Shown: one piece after another, positions 1-14,000 of the stretch | Numbering within the stretch: position 1 is the stretch's first letter | Layout of the letters: the number at the start of each line of letters is the position of its first letter | Notes under the pieces: model-generated | What the model was told of the DNA's origin: nothing | The model's database searches: none | Seen by the model: only the letters and a program-made list of their open reading frames with translations | Program-made: the position numbers and the translations under genes | NCBI RefSeq assembly: GCF_000800255.1 | Contig: NZ_CP009747.1 | Coordinates: 1,426,001 to 1,490,000, forward strand | DNA from: Pseudomonas parafulva | Lineage (GTDB): Bacteria; Pseudomonadota; Gammaproteobacteria; Pseudomonadales; Pseudomonadaceae | Length of the DNA: 64,000 nucleotides | Direction: 5' to 3'

Positions 1-512
1 TTCTCATCCGCGCCGCGTTGGCGACCATGGGTTCGGGCTTGTGGGGCATGTATTCGGGCTTCGAGCTGTGCGAAGGCGCGCCGCTGCCGGGTAAGGAGGA
101 GTACCTCAATTCGGAGAAGTACGAGATCCGTCCGCGGGATTTCACCGCGCCTGGGAACATCATCGCCGAGATCGCCCAGCTCAACCGCATCCGCCGGCAA
201 AACCCCGCCTTGCAGACGCATCTGGGGGTGACCTTCCTCAATTGCTGGAACGACCAGATCCTGTACTTCGCCAAGCGCACCGCCGAGCGCGACAACTACA
301 TCCTGATCGCCATCAGCCTGGACCCGCACACCCCACAGGAGGCGCACTTCGAGCTGCCGCTGTGGGAATTGGGGCTGGACGACCACGCCGATACCCACGG
401 CGAGGATTTGATGACCGGGCACCGCTGGACCTGGCATGGCAAGACCCAATGGATGCGCATCGATCCTGGGTATCAGCCGTTCGGTATCTGGCGCATCAGT
501 CGTCTGGATTGA
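1..512 (+). CDS. glgE: Alpha-1,4-glucan:maltose-1-phosphate maltosyltransferase, C-terminal fragment
   Basis: This is the 3' end of a GH13 maltosyltransferase gene that starts before the window. The frame is open from base 3. GlgE transfers maltose from maltose-1-phosphate to the non-reducing end of alpha-1,4-glucans in the cytoplasm. The roughly 170 visible residues match the end of the family: a Gly/Met-rich stretch with SGFELCEG, the KEEYLNSEKYE segment, and a C-terminal beta-sandwich ending PFGIWRISRLD. The catalytic barrel lies outside the window. The stop is 27 bases before treS-mak, whose product makes the GlgE substrate, so the two genes are almost certainly one operon with glgB. Identification rests on the C-terminal residues plus this context. 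Confidence 0.9.
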   Translation, partial: LIRAALATMGSGLWGMYSGFELCEGAPLPGKEEYLNSEKYEIRPRDFTAPGNIIAEIAQLNRIRRQNPALQTHLGVTFLNCWNDQILYFAKRTAERDNYILIAISLDPHTPQEAHFELPLWELGLDDHADTHGEDLMTGHRWTWHGKTQWMRIDPGYQPFGIWRISRLD

Positions 513-539
513 TCACGGTCGTCTTCCAAGGAGTCCCCC

Positions 540-3851
<3,312 letters not shown>

Positions 3852-3921
3852 AGGACCTGTTGTCGGTGTCACCGTTTACGTTTGAGCCCACTACCGAAAT
3901 CACCTGTTAAGGAAGAGTCAG

Positions 3922-6135
3922 ATGAATCCAACCACGCGCAGCAATGGCGGACTTCGGCAGCGCGATCTCGACGCCCTGGCCAGCGCCGAGCATGCCGATC
4001 CTTTTGCAGTGCTGGGGCCGCACGATGACGGTGCAGGCGGTCAGGTCATCCGCACGTTCCTGCCGGGGGCGCTGAGTGCAAGGGTGCTGGCGCGCGACGA
4101 TGATCGAGTGCTGGCGCAGATGGAGCAGGGCAGCCTGCCGGGCCTGTTCTTTGCACATGTCGATACGCGCAGCCCATACCGCTTGCAGATCGGCTGGGCC
4201 GGGGGCGAGCAGACCACTGAAGACCCCTACAGTTTCGGCCCGCAACTGGGCGAAATGGACTTGTACCTGTTCGCCGAAGGCAACCACCGTGACCTCTCCG
4301 GGCGTTTCGGCGCCCAGCCGATGCAGGTCGAGGGCGTGGACGGGGTGTGCTTCTCGGTGTGGGCGCCCAATGCCCGGCGCGTCTCGGTGGTCGGGGCGTT
4401 CAACAACTGGGATGGCCGTCGCCACCTCATGCGCCTGCGCCACAATGCCGGTGTCTGGGAGTTGTTCATCCCGCGCTTGGCCGTAGGCGAGACCTACAAA
4501 TTCGAGGTGTTGGGCCGTGATGGCGTGCTGCCGCTCAAGGCCGACCCCTTGGCTCGGGCCACGGAACTGCCGCCCAGCACGGCCTCCAAGGTGGCCGGTG
4601 CGCTGGGCCATACGTGGCAGGACCAGCAGTGGATGGAGCAGCGCGCCCAACGCCATGCCTACAGCGCGCCGCTGTCGATCTACGAACTGCACGCCGGCTC
4701 CTGGCGCTGTGAGCTGAACGAGGCTGGCGAAGTCGCGCGTTTCTACAACTGGCGTGAGCTGGCCGAGCGCCTGGTGCCCTATGTGCAGGAACTGGGCTTC
4801 ACCCACATCGAGCTGCTGCCGATCATGGAGCACCCGTTCGGCGGGTCTTGGGGCTATCAGCCGCTGTCGATGTTCGCGCCCACCTCGCGCTATGGCACGG
4901 CCGAAGATTTCGCCGCCTTCATCGACGCCTGTCACCAAGGCGGCATTGGCGTGATTCTGGATTGGGTGCCGGCGCACTTTCCCACCGATGAGCATGGCCT
5001 GGCGCGCTTCGACGGCACCGCGCTGTACGAGTACGACAACCCGCTCGAAGGCTTTCACCAGGACTGGAACACGCTGATCTATAACCTGGGCCGCAACGAA
5101 GTCCGTGGCTTCATGCTGGCCTCGGCACTGCATTGGCTCAAGCACTTCCACATCGACGGCCTGCGTGTGGACGCGGTGGCGTCCATGCTGTATCGGGATT
5201 ATTCGCGCAAAGCGGGGGAGTGGGTGCCCAACCGTCATGGTGGGCGCGAGAACCTCGAAGCCATCGAGTTCATTCGCCAGCTCAACGATGTGGCCCTGCA
5301 CGAGGCCCCGGGTGCCTTGATCATCGCCGAGGAATCCACCGCCTGGCCCGGCGTGAGCCAGCCGACCCAGCAGGGCGGCCTGGGCTTCGCCTACAAGTGG
5401 AACATGGGCTGGATGCACGACACCTTGCACTACATCCAGAACGATCCGATCCATCGCGCGCATCACCACAACGAACTGAGCTTTGGCCTGGTCTATGCCT
5501 ATTCCGAACGCTTCATCCTGCCGATCTCCCACGACGAGGTGGTGCACGGCAAGCATTCGCTGATCGACAAGATGCCGGGCGACCGCTGGCAGAAGTTCGC
5601 CAACCTGCGCGCCTATCTGGCGTTCATGTGGATGCACCCGGGGAAAAAGCTGCTGTTCATGGGCTGCGAGTTCGGCCAGTGGCGCGAATGGAACCATGAC
5701 CAGCAGTTGGACTGGTACCTGCTGCAGTACTCCGAGCACCAGGGCGTGCAGAAGCTGGTGGGCGATCTCAACCGGTTGTATCGCCAGTACCCCGCCTTGC
5801 ACGAGCAGGACTGCCAGCCCCAGGGCTTCCAATGGCTGATCGGCGACGATGCAGTGAACAGCGTCTACGCCTGGCTGCGCTGGAGCAGTGCGGGCGAGCC
5901 GTTGCTGGTGGTGGCCAACTTCACCCCGGTGCCGCGCCAGGATTACCGCGTCGGCGTGCCGTTCGAAGGGCACTGGGTGGAATTGCTCAATAGCGATGCC
6001 GAGCTGTATGCCGGCAGCAATATGGGCAACTTCGGCGGCGTCCAGGCTGAGCCATTGCCCAGCCACGGTCAGGCGATGTCGCTGGCCTTGAACCTTCCGC
6101 CGCTGGGCGTATTGGTGATGAGACCTGGCCAGTAA
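3922..6135 (+). CDS. glgB: 1,4-alpha-glucan branching enzyme
   Basis: GlgB is a 737-residue GH13 enzyme that cuts alpha-1,4 chains and re-attaches them through alpha-1,6 bonds to branch glycogen-like glucan. A CBM48 module (about residues 135-230, with [20 protein letters not shown]) precedes the catalytic barrel. GH13 motifs are present: [25 protein letters not shown] with the nucleophile Asp, [11 protein letters not shown] with the acid/base Glu, and [13 protein letters not shown]. The length is normal for the long form with an extra N-terminal module. Start chosen at ATG 3922 after GGAAGAG. It is the last gene of the glgE-treS-glgB group, 70 bases downstream of treS-mak. A Tc toxin locus follows it. 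Confidence 0.97.
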   Translation: MNPTTRSNGGLRQRDLDALASAEHADPFAVLGPHDDGAGGQVIRTFLPGALSARVLARDDDRVLAQMEQGSLPGLFFAHVDTRSPYRLQIGWAGGEQTTEDPYSFGPQLGEMDLYLFAEGNHRDLSGRFGAQPMQVEGVDGVCFSVWAPNARRVSVVGAFNNWDGRRHLMRLRHNAGVWELFIPRLAVGETYKFEVLGRDGVLPLKADPLARATELPPSTASKVAGALGHTWQDQQWMEQRAQRHAYSAPLSIYELHAGSWRCELNEAGEVARFYNWRELAERLVPYVQELGFTHIELLPIMEHPFGGSWGYQPLSMFAPTSRYGTAEDFAAFIDACHQGGIGVILDWVPAHFPTDEHGLARFDGTALYEYDNPLEGFHQDWNTLIYNLGRNEVRGFMLASALHWLKHFHIDGLRVDAVASMLYRDYSRKAGEWVPNRHGGRENLEAIEFIRQLNDVALHEAPGALIIAEESTAWPGVSQPTQQGGLGFAYKWNMGWMHDTLHYIQNDPIHRAHHHNELSFGLVYAYSERFILPISHDEVVHGKHSLIDKMPGDRWQKFANLRAYLAFMWMHPGKKLLFMGCEFGQWREWNHDQQLDWYLLQYSEHQGVQKLVGDLNRLYRQYPALHEQDCQPQGFQWLIGDDAVNSVYAWLRWSSAGEPLLVVANFTPVPRQDYRVGVPFEGHWVELLNSDAELYAGSNMGNFGGVQAEPLPSHGQAMSLALNLPPLGVLVMRPGQ

Positions 6136-6152
6136 GCGTATGAGGCAGTCTG

Positions 6153-6190
6153 CGCCTTGGCAGCGGCCCGCTCTGGTCGTGGCCAAGGCG
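6153..6190 (+). terminator. Hairpin after glgB
   Basis: A perfect 9-base inverted repeat lies 17 bases after the glgB stop: arms 6153-6161 and 6182-6190, separated by a 20-base GC-rich loop that can pair further. No T-run follows, so this is a structured 3' end or weak terminator rather than a textbook intrinsic terminator. A second short palindrome (AGGTGCG/CGCACCT, 6204-6218) lies just downstream. Confidence 0.4.
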
Positions 6191-6243
6191 TTCGTGCAGC
6201 AGTAGGTGCGCCGCACCTGATAACTTTGTCAGTTTCCCAGTTT

Positions 6244-6320
6244 GTCCGTCGCCCCTAAGATCTCTTGAACTTCAAGCGCCGTGACTGCCCAGTCACTCGC
6301 GCAGGGGCCTCTCGGACGGA
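6244..6320 (+). promoter_or_regulatory. Structured leader upstream of the Tc locus
   Basis: The region before the first Tc gene can fold into a long imperfect hairpin. TCCGTCGCCCCT at 6245-6256 is complementary to AGGGGC (6303-6308) plus GACGGA (6315-6320), with a 6-base bulge. A smaller GTGACT/AGTCAC stem (about 6281-6296) lies inside. The structure ends 15 bases before the start codon, next to the ribosome-binding site. It could affect translation or be part of the promoter region; no clear sigma-70 pair was found. Confidence 0.3.
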
Positions 6321-6335
6321 GCTCGGGGAACGGTT

Positions 6336-9300
6336 ATGCCTAAACGCAAAGCAAGTGATACGCAGGCTTTACTGAAGAAGATTCTCGCGAGCGAATTGCC
6401 TGCTCACGCCTCGCTGGTCGATACGCTGCAGCTACCCGCCTCGGTGATGGCCTTGCAGCGCAGCGGTGAGGTGGCCTTGATGGCGCAGTTTCCCACCCTG
6501 CAAGCCAGCGAAGTCCATCGTCTGCAGGGGCGTCTGGACGTCGCCAGCGCGGCCATGATGCGCGCGTTCCGTGAACAGCGACTCATCGCCACTGCGCCAC
6601 GGCCACTGGATGAACGCAAAGGGCCGCTCGCCCTGAGCACCGGTCCTACATACGAAAACCAGTTCTCGCCCTCTTGGGCCAACAACGCCCGGCCCGAGGC
6701 CGTGGACGCCACCACCTCGCCTGCCGCGTATCTGATCGACATGCTCAGCTTCGTCAAGCAGTACATCGAAGGCGACAATCAGCACCCCGACCTACGGCCA
6801 CTGTCGGTGCGCCGTCCAGACCTGTTCGAACTGACCCTCGATCAGCGCACCCTGAGTCGAGAGGTGCCGCAGGTGGAGGTGGTCAACCAGGTGCTCGAAC
6901 GGGCAATCGTCGATGAGCAGCAGCGCAAGGGCGAATCGTCTGCCGTCGAGGACAGGCTGCTGCAGGTTCGCCATCCGCTGCGTTTGTTCCCCTATGAAAC
7001 CTATTGGCAGCAGATTCTGACCGTGCTTGCACATAACGATCTGCACCTGGGTGATGTGGCGCGTCTCGGCGATCTCGACAACCCCTATTTCATCCAGCCA
7101 GGAGCCCATTCGCACTGGTCCGATTCGGCCCTTCAGCAGGAAAGCGAGCTGGGTCCGGCGCTGCGGTCCATCCTGGTCGAACGGCCGTATTTCGGTAACG
7201 GCAGTCAACTACGTGTCGACCCACAGAATCGCAAGCTGCTGGCACTGCGCGATCCGGCCAGTGCCGCCCATGCCGACGAGGAGCGAGACGCCAGCGCGCA
7301 GTTCTTCCTGGAGAACTTTGGTGTGCAAGGGGAGGCGACGCTACGTCGGGTCGTATCGTTTTGCCAGATCGTGCAGATCGACCAGACACAGATGGAGTCG
7401 CTGTTCGCCCTGGCCGGCCACGCGCCCCGGCGCTCGGAGAATGTCCGCAGCGATGTGGCGGATTCAGGTGCCGCGGCGTTCGGTGCACGCTTCATCAACA
7501 GCAGCGTCGGTGAGCCTGTGGCGGTCGACAGCAGCGCCGTCGATCCGCAACTGCACTACTTCCTGAACCTGACGCCGGTGCGCCTGGATCGTATCAACCG
7601 CTTCATGCGCCTGGCCCATGCCCTGCAGTTGCCTTATGTGCAGGTCGATCAGGTGGTCTGCGCGATCATCGATGCCGAGCAGGTTGCAGCCACCGAGCTC
7701 AAGCGCCGCCCAGTGCTCGAGGCTTCCCCGCTGTGGATGAGCACCAACACCTTGCGCGGTCTGGGTGTGTTCCAGTTCCTGCGCAAACGCCTGGGCTGCA
7801 GTGCCGAAGACTTCGCCACCTTATTGTCGAACATGGGTGTCCATGGCGTTGGCGATACCCCCAGTCACTTCGACCGGGTGTTCAACAGCGGCGCGGCCTT
7901 GCCGTTGGTGCTCGACGACGAGGAGTTCAGCCTCTCCGGGGACGATCCGCACAGCAAACGTACCATCGACCAACTGTGCCATGGCCTGGGGATCAACCTG
8001 GAAACCTTCCGCTACCTGTCCCGTACGGTCATGCAAGCGCAGGGCAGCGAGACGTTGCGCCGCTCGCTGCCAGTGATCTCGGCGTTCTACCGAGTGACCT
8101 TGCTGGCAAGGCTGCTGTCGATCAGTACCATCGAACTGCTGTCGCTGCTGGAAACCCTCAGCCCCGAAGGGCTCTACGCGTTGCAGGCTGCCGGGCGACC
8201 GACCAATGCGATGCACCGGAATTTTTCCCAGACCGATACCCTCAGCGTGGTCCACGCGATAGCCCACTGCGTGCTCTGGTGTCAGCAGCAGGACGTGCCG
8301 ATCAGTTGGCTGGTGCAACAGTTGCTGCCGATCGAAACCGTCGATGTGGTGCCGCAGGCAACGCTGAGCTTGCTGGGCGACATCAAGCGCGAACTCTTGC
8401 CATTCCAGGACCTCGACCAGCACCTGGCCGAAGCGGGCGTGATGGCCCTGCGCACCGCGAGCTGGCAGCAACAGCTCAAGCAGATCGTCGATGAACTGGG
8501 GCTGTTTCGCGAGGCGCGCACCCCGGAAGAAGACTTCGAACCGGCGCTTTACGAGCAGTTTCTGGAGCGCGAGATCCAGGTAGTGATCGATGCGCTGGTC
8601 GCTACGCCCGGGTCGCTGGATTCCCAATTGCCCGAGCTTGCCCCGGACGAGCAGCAGCGCCTCAAGAGTCTGATCCTGGGCACGCTGTTGCGTGTGCGTT
8701 CGCAGCAATGGGGCGTGGTGCAGGAACGTCTGGCGCAAGCGTTGGCGCTTAGCGCGGACCGGGTGATCGCGGTCGTGTACTGGGCCGCAGGCAAGGTCCA
8801 CGCGCTGCTCGAAAGCGCCGCCAGAATCGATCCCCTGGACAATCGATCGCCCACGGCAAAGGCCATCATGCCGTTGCTTCAGCGCATGCAGCGGCACGCC
8901 CGGGTGGTCGAACGCCTGAAGCTCTCACCGCTGCTGCTGGCCACGCTGCTGTCGACGACGCAGCGTCCGCGCCTGAGCCTGAGCGACCTGGAACTGACCT
9001 TGCCGACGTTGTATCGCCTGGAGCGTTACACCCATGCAGTGGAACGCGCCCGCCAGTCCGAGGAGCAGTTGCTGGGTTACTGGCAGGCGATCGCGGCCTT
9101 GGGCGAGATGAGCGAGAACGAGCGGCGCCTGATCAAGGACGCCGCAGCGGAAAAGATCGCCAACTGGATGGGCTGGGGCATTCGCGAGGTGCTCGATGTC
9201 GCGACCCACCTGACGCCCGACGGTATCGTCCGCAACCTGGACCATCTGATCGTACTGGCCCAGGTCAAGGCCATCAGTGACCGCACGGGCCTGAGCGCGA

Positions 9301-11000
9301 TCTCGCTGATGAAGCTCAGCCGGCTCGATTCCCACTCGTCTACCCAGGACCACCGCGAGGCAGCGCAACAGATGCTCAGCAGCCTCAACCGCCCTGGCCA
9401 GACCCGTGGCGAAGACGCCGAGCTACGTCAGAGCCTGGCCACGCGCTGCGTGGTCAGCCAGTCGCGGCTGATCGCCAACAAGCCGGACGAATCGACCCGA
9501 ATCAGCCTGACCCTGCTGGACATGAGCAACCAGCCGGTGGCCGATATTCGCGTGAGCTGGACCACCGATCTGGGGACCTTGCTCAGCCGCTTCGGCTATA
9601 CCGACCACAACGGCGTGGTGACGGTCGAACTCGACGCCGGAGAGCTGATGGGGGTGGCTCACGTCAAGGCCACCTATTTGCTCGACAGCGAGGCCTATGC
9701 GCCGCCCATCGTCATCGACTGCGACGAAGACTCGCTGACGCTCATTCGCCTGAGCCCGCTGCCTGCAGCGCCGTGGCAAGCAGCAGGCAAGCTCGGCGAA
9801 TACGTCATCGTCGCGGGCCTGTTCGACGACTACGACAATCCAGGTGTCGATCGTTTGATCAACTGGGCGAGCGATATCGGCGAGTTCGTCGATTTGGCAG
9901 GCGAAACGCTGACCAACGATGAAGGCCTGAGTCAGGCACGTCTGCGCAGCATGGATCCTGGCCAGGGCAGGGTCGCCATGTGGTACGCCGGCAGTACCGA
10001 CGATCCTCAGGTATTCGCGCTGGCATTCGAAGACCGGCCGTCGATTCGTGCGCTGGCGCTGGACTCCTGGGCAGTGGTCGGCACACTCATCGTCAAGGCC
10101 ACCGTGCTCAGCGTCAACGGCGAGCCTGCCAGCGGCCAGAAGCTGGTGTGGGCGTGCACCCGTGGCGATGGCGAAGATGGCCCCAGCTTCGAGGGCGACG
10201 CCCAGACCGACGAGCACGGCGAGGCCCGGCTGCGCATCGACGCCACCGAGGCCGGGACGCTGCAGGTGCGTGTGGCCCTGCGCTCGAAGGACGATGATGA
10301 AACAGGCTTCCACCCTCGCGAGCTGACGCTGGAGGTACTGCCGGACGCGTTGGAGGTGGTGACCGAGCAAGGGCTCGTTTGGCCGCTGGCCGATGGTATC
10401 GACGCCAGCGACTTCCTGATCCAGGTCCGCACCCGCGATGGCCGTCCGGTGGAGCGCTGTCCGGTGACCTGGACGGTGCAGGAGGGCGGCCACCCTGCGC
10501 AGCCTATGACCACGGACGCCCATGGCAAGGCGCGGTTCATCCTCAGCGCGACCACTCCCGGACCGCGCACCGTGGTCGCCACCTGGGGCGAAGACCCGCA
10601 AGAAGTGAAGTTCGACGAGGTGATCTTTCTGCCGGCGCTGGACATGCAGGTGTGCTTCGACGACCAGCCGTTCGACGGGCCGGTCGTCATTCGCCAACCG
10701 GCGCCTGGCGCGGCGCAGGACACGTACACGCTCAGTTGCACCTTGCCCGCCGACCACCCCCTGCTCAAGGAAGGGCTGCAACTGCTGTATGACGGACGCG
10801 ATTCCGCACCGGCGCTGGGGCTGAGTTTCGAGCCCGGCCTCGGTGAGGTCGCCTCCTTCGAGGAGCGCACGGTGAGCTGGACGCTGACCGCCGTCTCGAC
10901 GGGGCTCTCGCACGAGTCCCGGCCGCAGTTGGGCATTACCTACCGTAAGGCGAGCCGCGTGGTCTGGCTCGATCTGATCGTTCAGCCAGCGCAGCCCTGA
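6336..11000 (+). CDS. Tc toxin TcA subunit, N-terminal half (TcaA-like) with Ig-like modules
   Basis: This 1,554-residue protein corresponds to the N-terminal part of the TcA translocation subunit of Tc insecticidal toxins. Residues about 108-140 hold the family signature of the VRP1/TcA alpha-helical shell, with SPAAYLIDML followed by RRPDLFELTLDQRTLS. A later segment, LTPVRLDRINRFMRLA, is also typical. Residues 1-1037 look alpha-helical. From about 1039 to the end there are roughly five beta-rich, Ig/invasin-like modules of about 100 residues, such as LTLLDMSNQPVADIRVSWTT, which probably bind receptors. TcA is usually a single chain of about 2,500 residues; here it is split, as in Photorhabdus TcaA/TcaB. 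No signal peptide is seen, as expected for Tc proteins. ATG 6336 follows GGGGAACGG. The next gene begins 30 bases later. Confidence 0.88.
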   Translation: MPKRKASDTQALLKKILASELPAHASLVDTLQLPASVMALQRSGEVALMAQFPTLQASEVHRLQGRLDVASAAMMRAFREQRLIATAPRPLDERKGPLALSTGPTYENQFSPSWANNARPEAVDATTSPAAYLIDMLSFVKQYIEGDNQHPDLRPLSVRRPDLFELTLDQRTLSREVPQVEVVNQVLERAIVDEQQRKGESSAVEDRLLQVRHPLRLFPYETYWQQILTVLAHNDLHLGDVARLGDLDNPYFIQPGAHSHWSDSALQQESELGPALRSILVERPYFGNGSQLRVDPQNRKLLALRDPASAAHADEERDASAQFFLENFGVQGEATLRRVVSFCQIVQIDQTQMESLFALAGHAPRRSENVRSDVADSGAAAFGARFINSSVGEPVAVDSSAVDPQLHYFLNLTPVRLDRINRFMRLAHALQLPYVQVDQVVCAIIDAEQVAATELKRRPVLEASPLWMSTNTLRGLGVFQFLRKRLGCSAEDFATLLSNMGVHGVGDTPSHFDRVFNSGAALPLVLDDEEFSLSGDDPHSKRTIDQLCHGLGINLETFRYLSRTVMQAQGSETLRRSLPVISAFYRVTLLARLLSISTIELLSLLETLSPEGLYALQAAGRPTNAMHRNFSQTDTLSVVHAIAHCVLWCQQQDVPISWLVQQLLPIETVDVVPQATLSLLGDIKRELLPFQDLDQHLAEAGVMALRTASWQQQLKQIVDELGLFREARTPEEDFEPALYEQFLEREIQVVIDALVATPGSLDSQLPELAPDEQQRLKSLILGTLLRVRSQQWGVVQERLAQALALSADRVIAVVYWAAGKVHALLESAARIDPLDNRSPTAKAIMPLLQRMQRHARVVERLKLSPLLLATLLSTTQRPRLSLSDLELTLPTLYRLERYTHAVERARQSEEQLLGYWQAIAALGEMSENERRLIKDAAAEKIANWMGWGIREVLDVATHLTPDGIVRNLDHLIVLAQVKAISDRTGLSAISLMKLSRLDSHSSTQDHREAAQQMLSSLNRPGQTRGEDAELRQSLATRCVVSQSRLIANKPDESTRISLTLLDMSNQPVADIRVSWTTDLGTLLSRFGYTDHNGVVTVELDAGELMGVAHVKATYLLDSEAYAPPIVIDCDEDSLTLIRLSPLPAAPWQAAGKLGEYVIVAGLFDDYDNPGVDRLINWASDIGEFVDLAGETLTNDEGLSQARLRSMDPGQGRVAMWYAGSTDDPQVFALAFEDRPSIRALALDSWAVVGTLIVKATVLSVNGEPASGQKLVWACTRGDGEDGPSFEGDAQTDEHGEARLRIDATEAGTLQVRVALRSKDDDETGFHPRELTLEVLPDALEVVTEQGLVWPLADGIDASDFLIQVRTRDGRPVERCPVTWTVQEGGHPAQPMTTDAHGKARFILSATTPGPRTVVATWGEDPQEVKFDEVIFLPALDMQVCFDDQPFDGPVVIRQPAPGAAQDTYTLSCTLPADHPLLKEGLQLLYDGRDSAPALGLSFEPGLGEVASFEERTVSWTLTAVSTGLSHESRPQLGITYRKASRVVWLDLIVQPAQP

Positions 11001-11030
11001 CCCTGATTGACGCGAATGATAGAGGTGAGT

Positions 11031-14000
11031 ATGAACACCGAATTGGTAGCCCGCTTGACCGAGCAATGGCGTGATGCGCTCAGTGCTTATGTGATTCATC
11101 ACGTCATGCCACAGCGCTTGGATGCCGGCCCGCTGAACATGATCAGCGCCGAGCATCTGGACCACTATTTCATGCTCGATACCCAGGTGTGCGCGGCGGT
11201 CAGCACCTCATACCTGGCGGAGGCGATCGCCTGTACCCAGACCTACGTCAACGCGATCTTCAACAACCTCGAGCCTGGCTATCGCGCGACGTTCGACGAA
11301 AAGCTGGTCACCTTCTGGCGTCAGGGCATGTCCAACTACTCGGTGTGGGCGGCCTACCAGATGCTGGAGGACTATCCGGAGAACTACATCCGCGCCGACC
11401 TGCGCCTGGATAAGACCGAGCCCTTCCAGGCACTGGAAGATGCCCTGGGGCAGGCGCGCATTTCCGATGCCTCGGTCAGCAGTGCGGTGCTCGCCTTCCT
11501 CCGCCAGTACGAATTCCAGAACAGTATCCGCGTGGTCTCCGGCTACATCGATTACCGCGACGAACAACGCGATGGCGATCACTTCGAAGGCTACACCTAC
11601 GCCAATTCCGACTATTACCTGCTGGGCAGGGATCCAGAGGGCCAGTATTACCATCGTCGCGTGAGCGTCCGGCTGGACCAGGAGTCCCAGCGCATCGCCC
11701 CTGATGCCTGGTCGGAATGGAAGCTGGTCGGCATGCCGAGTGGGCACACCGTGATTCAGGCGCGACTTGTGCTGCTGTGCGGGCGACTGCACCTGGTGTG
11801 GCTGCACCAGCAGCCGCCGATCGAGGTGGAGCAGGATTCCGCCGCCCGGACCTACCCGCTGAGGCTGGAAATCATTTACCTGGGCCTGGACAGCATCTGG
11901 TCGACTCCCGAACTGCTCTGGAGCGCGCAGGTCAGCACCGAGGATGGCAACTTCGATCCAACGGGCTATGAATTGCTGGCACTGGCCGTCGCCGGAACGA
12001 AAGGCAGTGACGATCAACTGCTGGTGGCCTGCGCCAGTCCCAAGGCCGATGGCAGCTACACCCACCACTTCAACGTGTGGCGCGATGTGCTCAAACGCCC
12101 CAGTGGACAGTTCGACGAGCGCATGGCCGGCTCGTTGCTCGGCGATTTTCGCAGCGAGCCGGGCAAGCTCAGGTTGCAGCGACGCCTGAGTGCGCGCGAC
12201 AAGTGGGTGCGCAAGGTCACAGCCGCTGCGGACAACGACAAGTTCGTCGGGCTGGATGCGCAACTGAGCAGGCAGGACGACAAGTACCAACTCCATGTGC
12301 GGAGCTATTCGCTGGAGCGGCGCAACGAGGGGTGGCTGCATGCGCTGTACTGCGCACGGTTTGTCAATACATCGGATGCGCTGAGCGTCAAATGCCAGGT
12401 GTCGATGGAGAACGCGCTCGACGCTCATCTGCTCTGCAGCATGGTCATGCCACCGACCTTCGACGAACTGGTGTTCAGCCATCCGTCGTTGAGCGACCCC
12501 GCCACCTTCACCCGGGCTGACTTCAAGTCGGAACTCAGTGGTCAAGGCGTACCTTTTCTCATATGGGTGGCGCGTCGATCGGTGAAGCTCGACAAGGCCA
12601 TGAGCCTGGACGATCTGGCACCGCAGGCGGTTCGTGACGGCGTCGGCTTCAAGGTGGCGATCGATGCAGCAACGCCTGTCCCGCTGAGCGACCCACAGAA
12701 CCACGTGGCGATCGCGTCCGGGCCTGCCATCGTGAAGGCGGTCAAGGTGAAGGCCGCTGAGACCGAGCTGTGGACAGGCGACTGGTCGCTCACAGGTGCG
12801 GCGACCAGCGGTTGGCTCGTCAGTGTTGTGGATGACAGCGCAGACGAGGTCAAGATTACCGTCGATGCGGGCGGTAAAACGTCCACCTTCACGGTCACGC
12901 TGGCCGCTTCCCAAGTGCTGGCCAGGCCGCCGGCACCGTTGATCCACCAGCAGTCCAGTGGCACCGATTTCCTGGTGTTTGCCGGTATCGGCGGCAAGGA
13001 CGCGCCATTGGCGGTACGTCTGAACTCCCAGCATGTGCCTGACCTGATCAATCGGGCCGAGGCATCTACCGAGTCGGTATTCGCCTGGGATGCCCAGCAC
13101 CAGCAGGAACCGGCCTTCGTGGCGAAAGCAAAGGCGCGTCAACTCCAGCGGTGGCGCCCAAGCGCTACGGACCCCGGCATGAGCATCGACGATGCCAACG
13201 GCATGTATTTGCGCGAACTGTTCTTCCACGTGCCGCACCTGATCGCTTCGCGGCTGCACGAGGAAGAGCGCTACGACGAAGCGCGCCGGTGGCTGGCCCT
13301 GATCTTCGACCCTTACCGCAAGCGCGAGGCTACCGAGCACCCCGGCCAGGATTACTGGAAATGTGCCTGGTTGATGCTCGAGGACACGGCAGCGCCGGGA
13401 CTCGAGCACGAGCTGAGCGACCCGCATGTGATCGCGCTGCATGCGCCGTCGCATTATCGCAAGGCGATTTTCATCCAGTACGTCACGCTGCTCATCGACC
13501 AGGCAGACAGCCTTTATCGTCAGCAGACTCGCGACAGCCTGGCGCAAGCCTGGCTGCTTTACCGTATGGCTATCGGCCTGATGGGCGAGGCGCCCCAAGC
13601 CCGCTCGGTGAGCACCTGGCAATCTCCCAGCGTTTCGCAGTTGCTGGACGCCAGCCCTGGCGATGAACGGCTGCTGGGCTTGGCCTCGGTCGTCGAGCCC
13701 AGCGCGCTGCCCAAGCACCTGAACACGTTCTTCTGGGCCGGCGTGGCCGTGCACCCGGCCTTTCGCCTGCCGGTCAACCAGAAGCTGCTCGATACCTGGC
13801 AGTTGCTCGACGCGCGCCTGTACAACCTGAGGCATTTCCTGACCCTCGATGGACAGCCCATGGAACTGCCGCTCTATGCGCCGGCCGCCGATCCATTCGA
13901 CCTGCTCGCTGCACGCATGAGCGGGGGCTCCGGGTTGTCCCGACCCATGGGTAACCGCACGGTGGTACCGCCTTATCGTTTCCGCACATTGGTACTCAAG

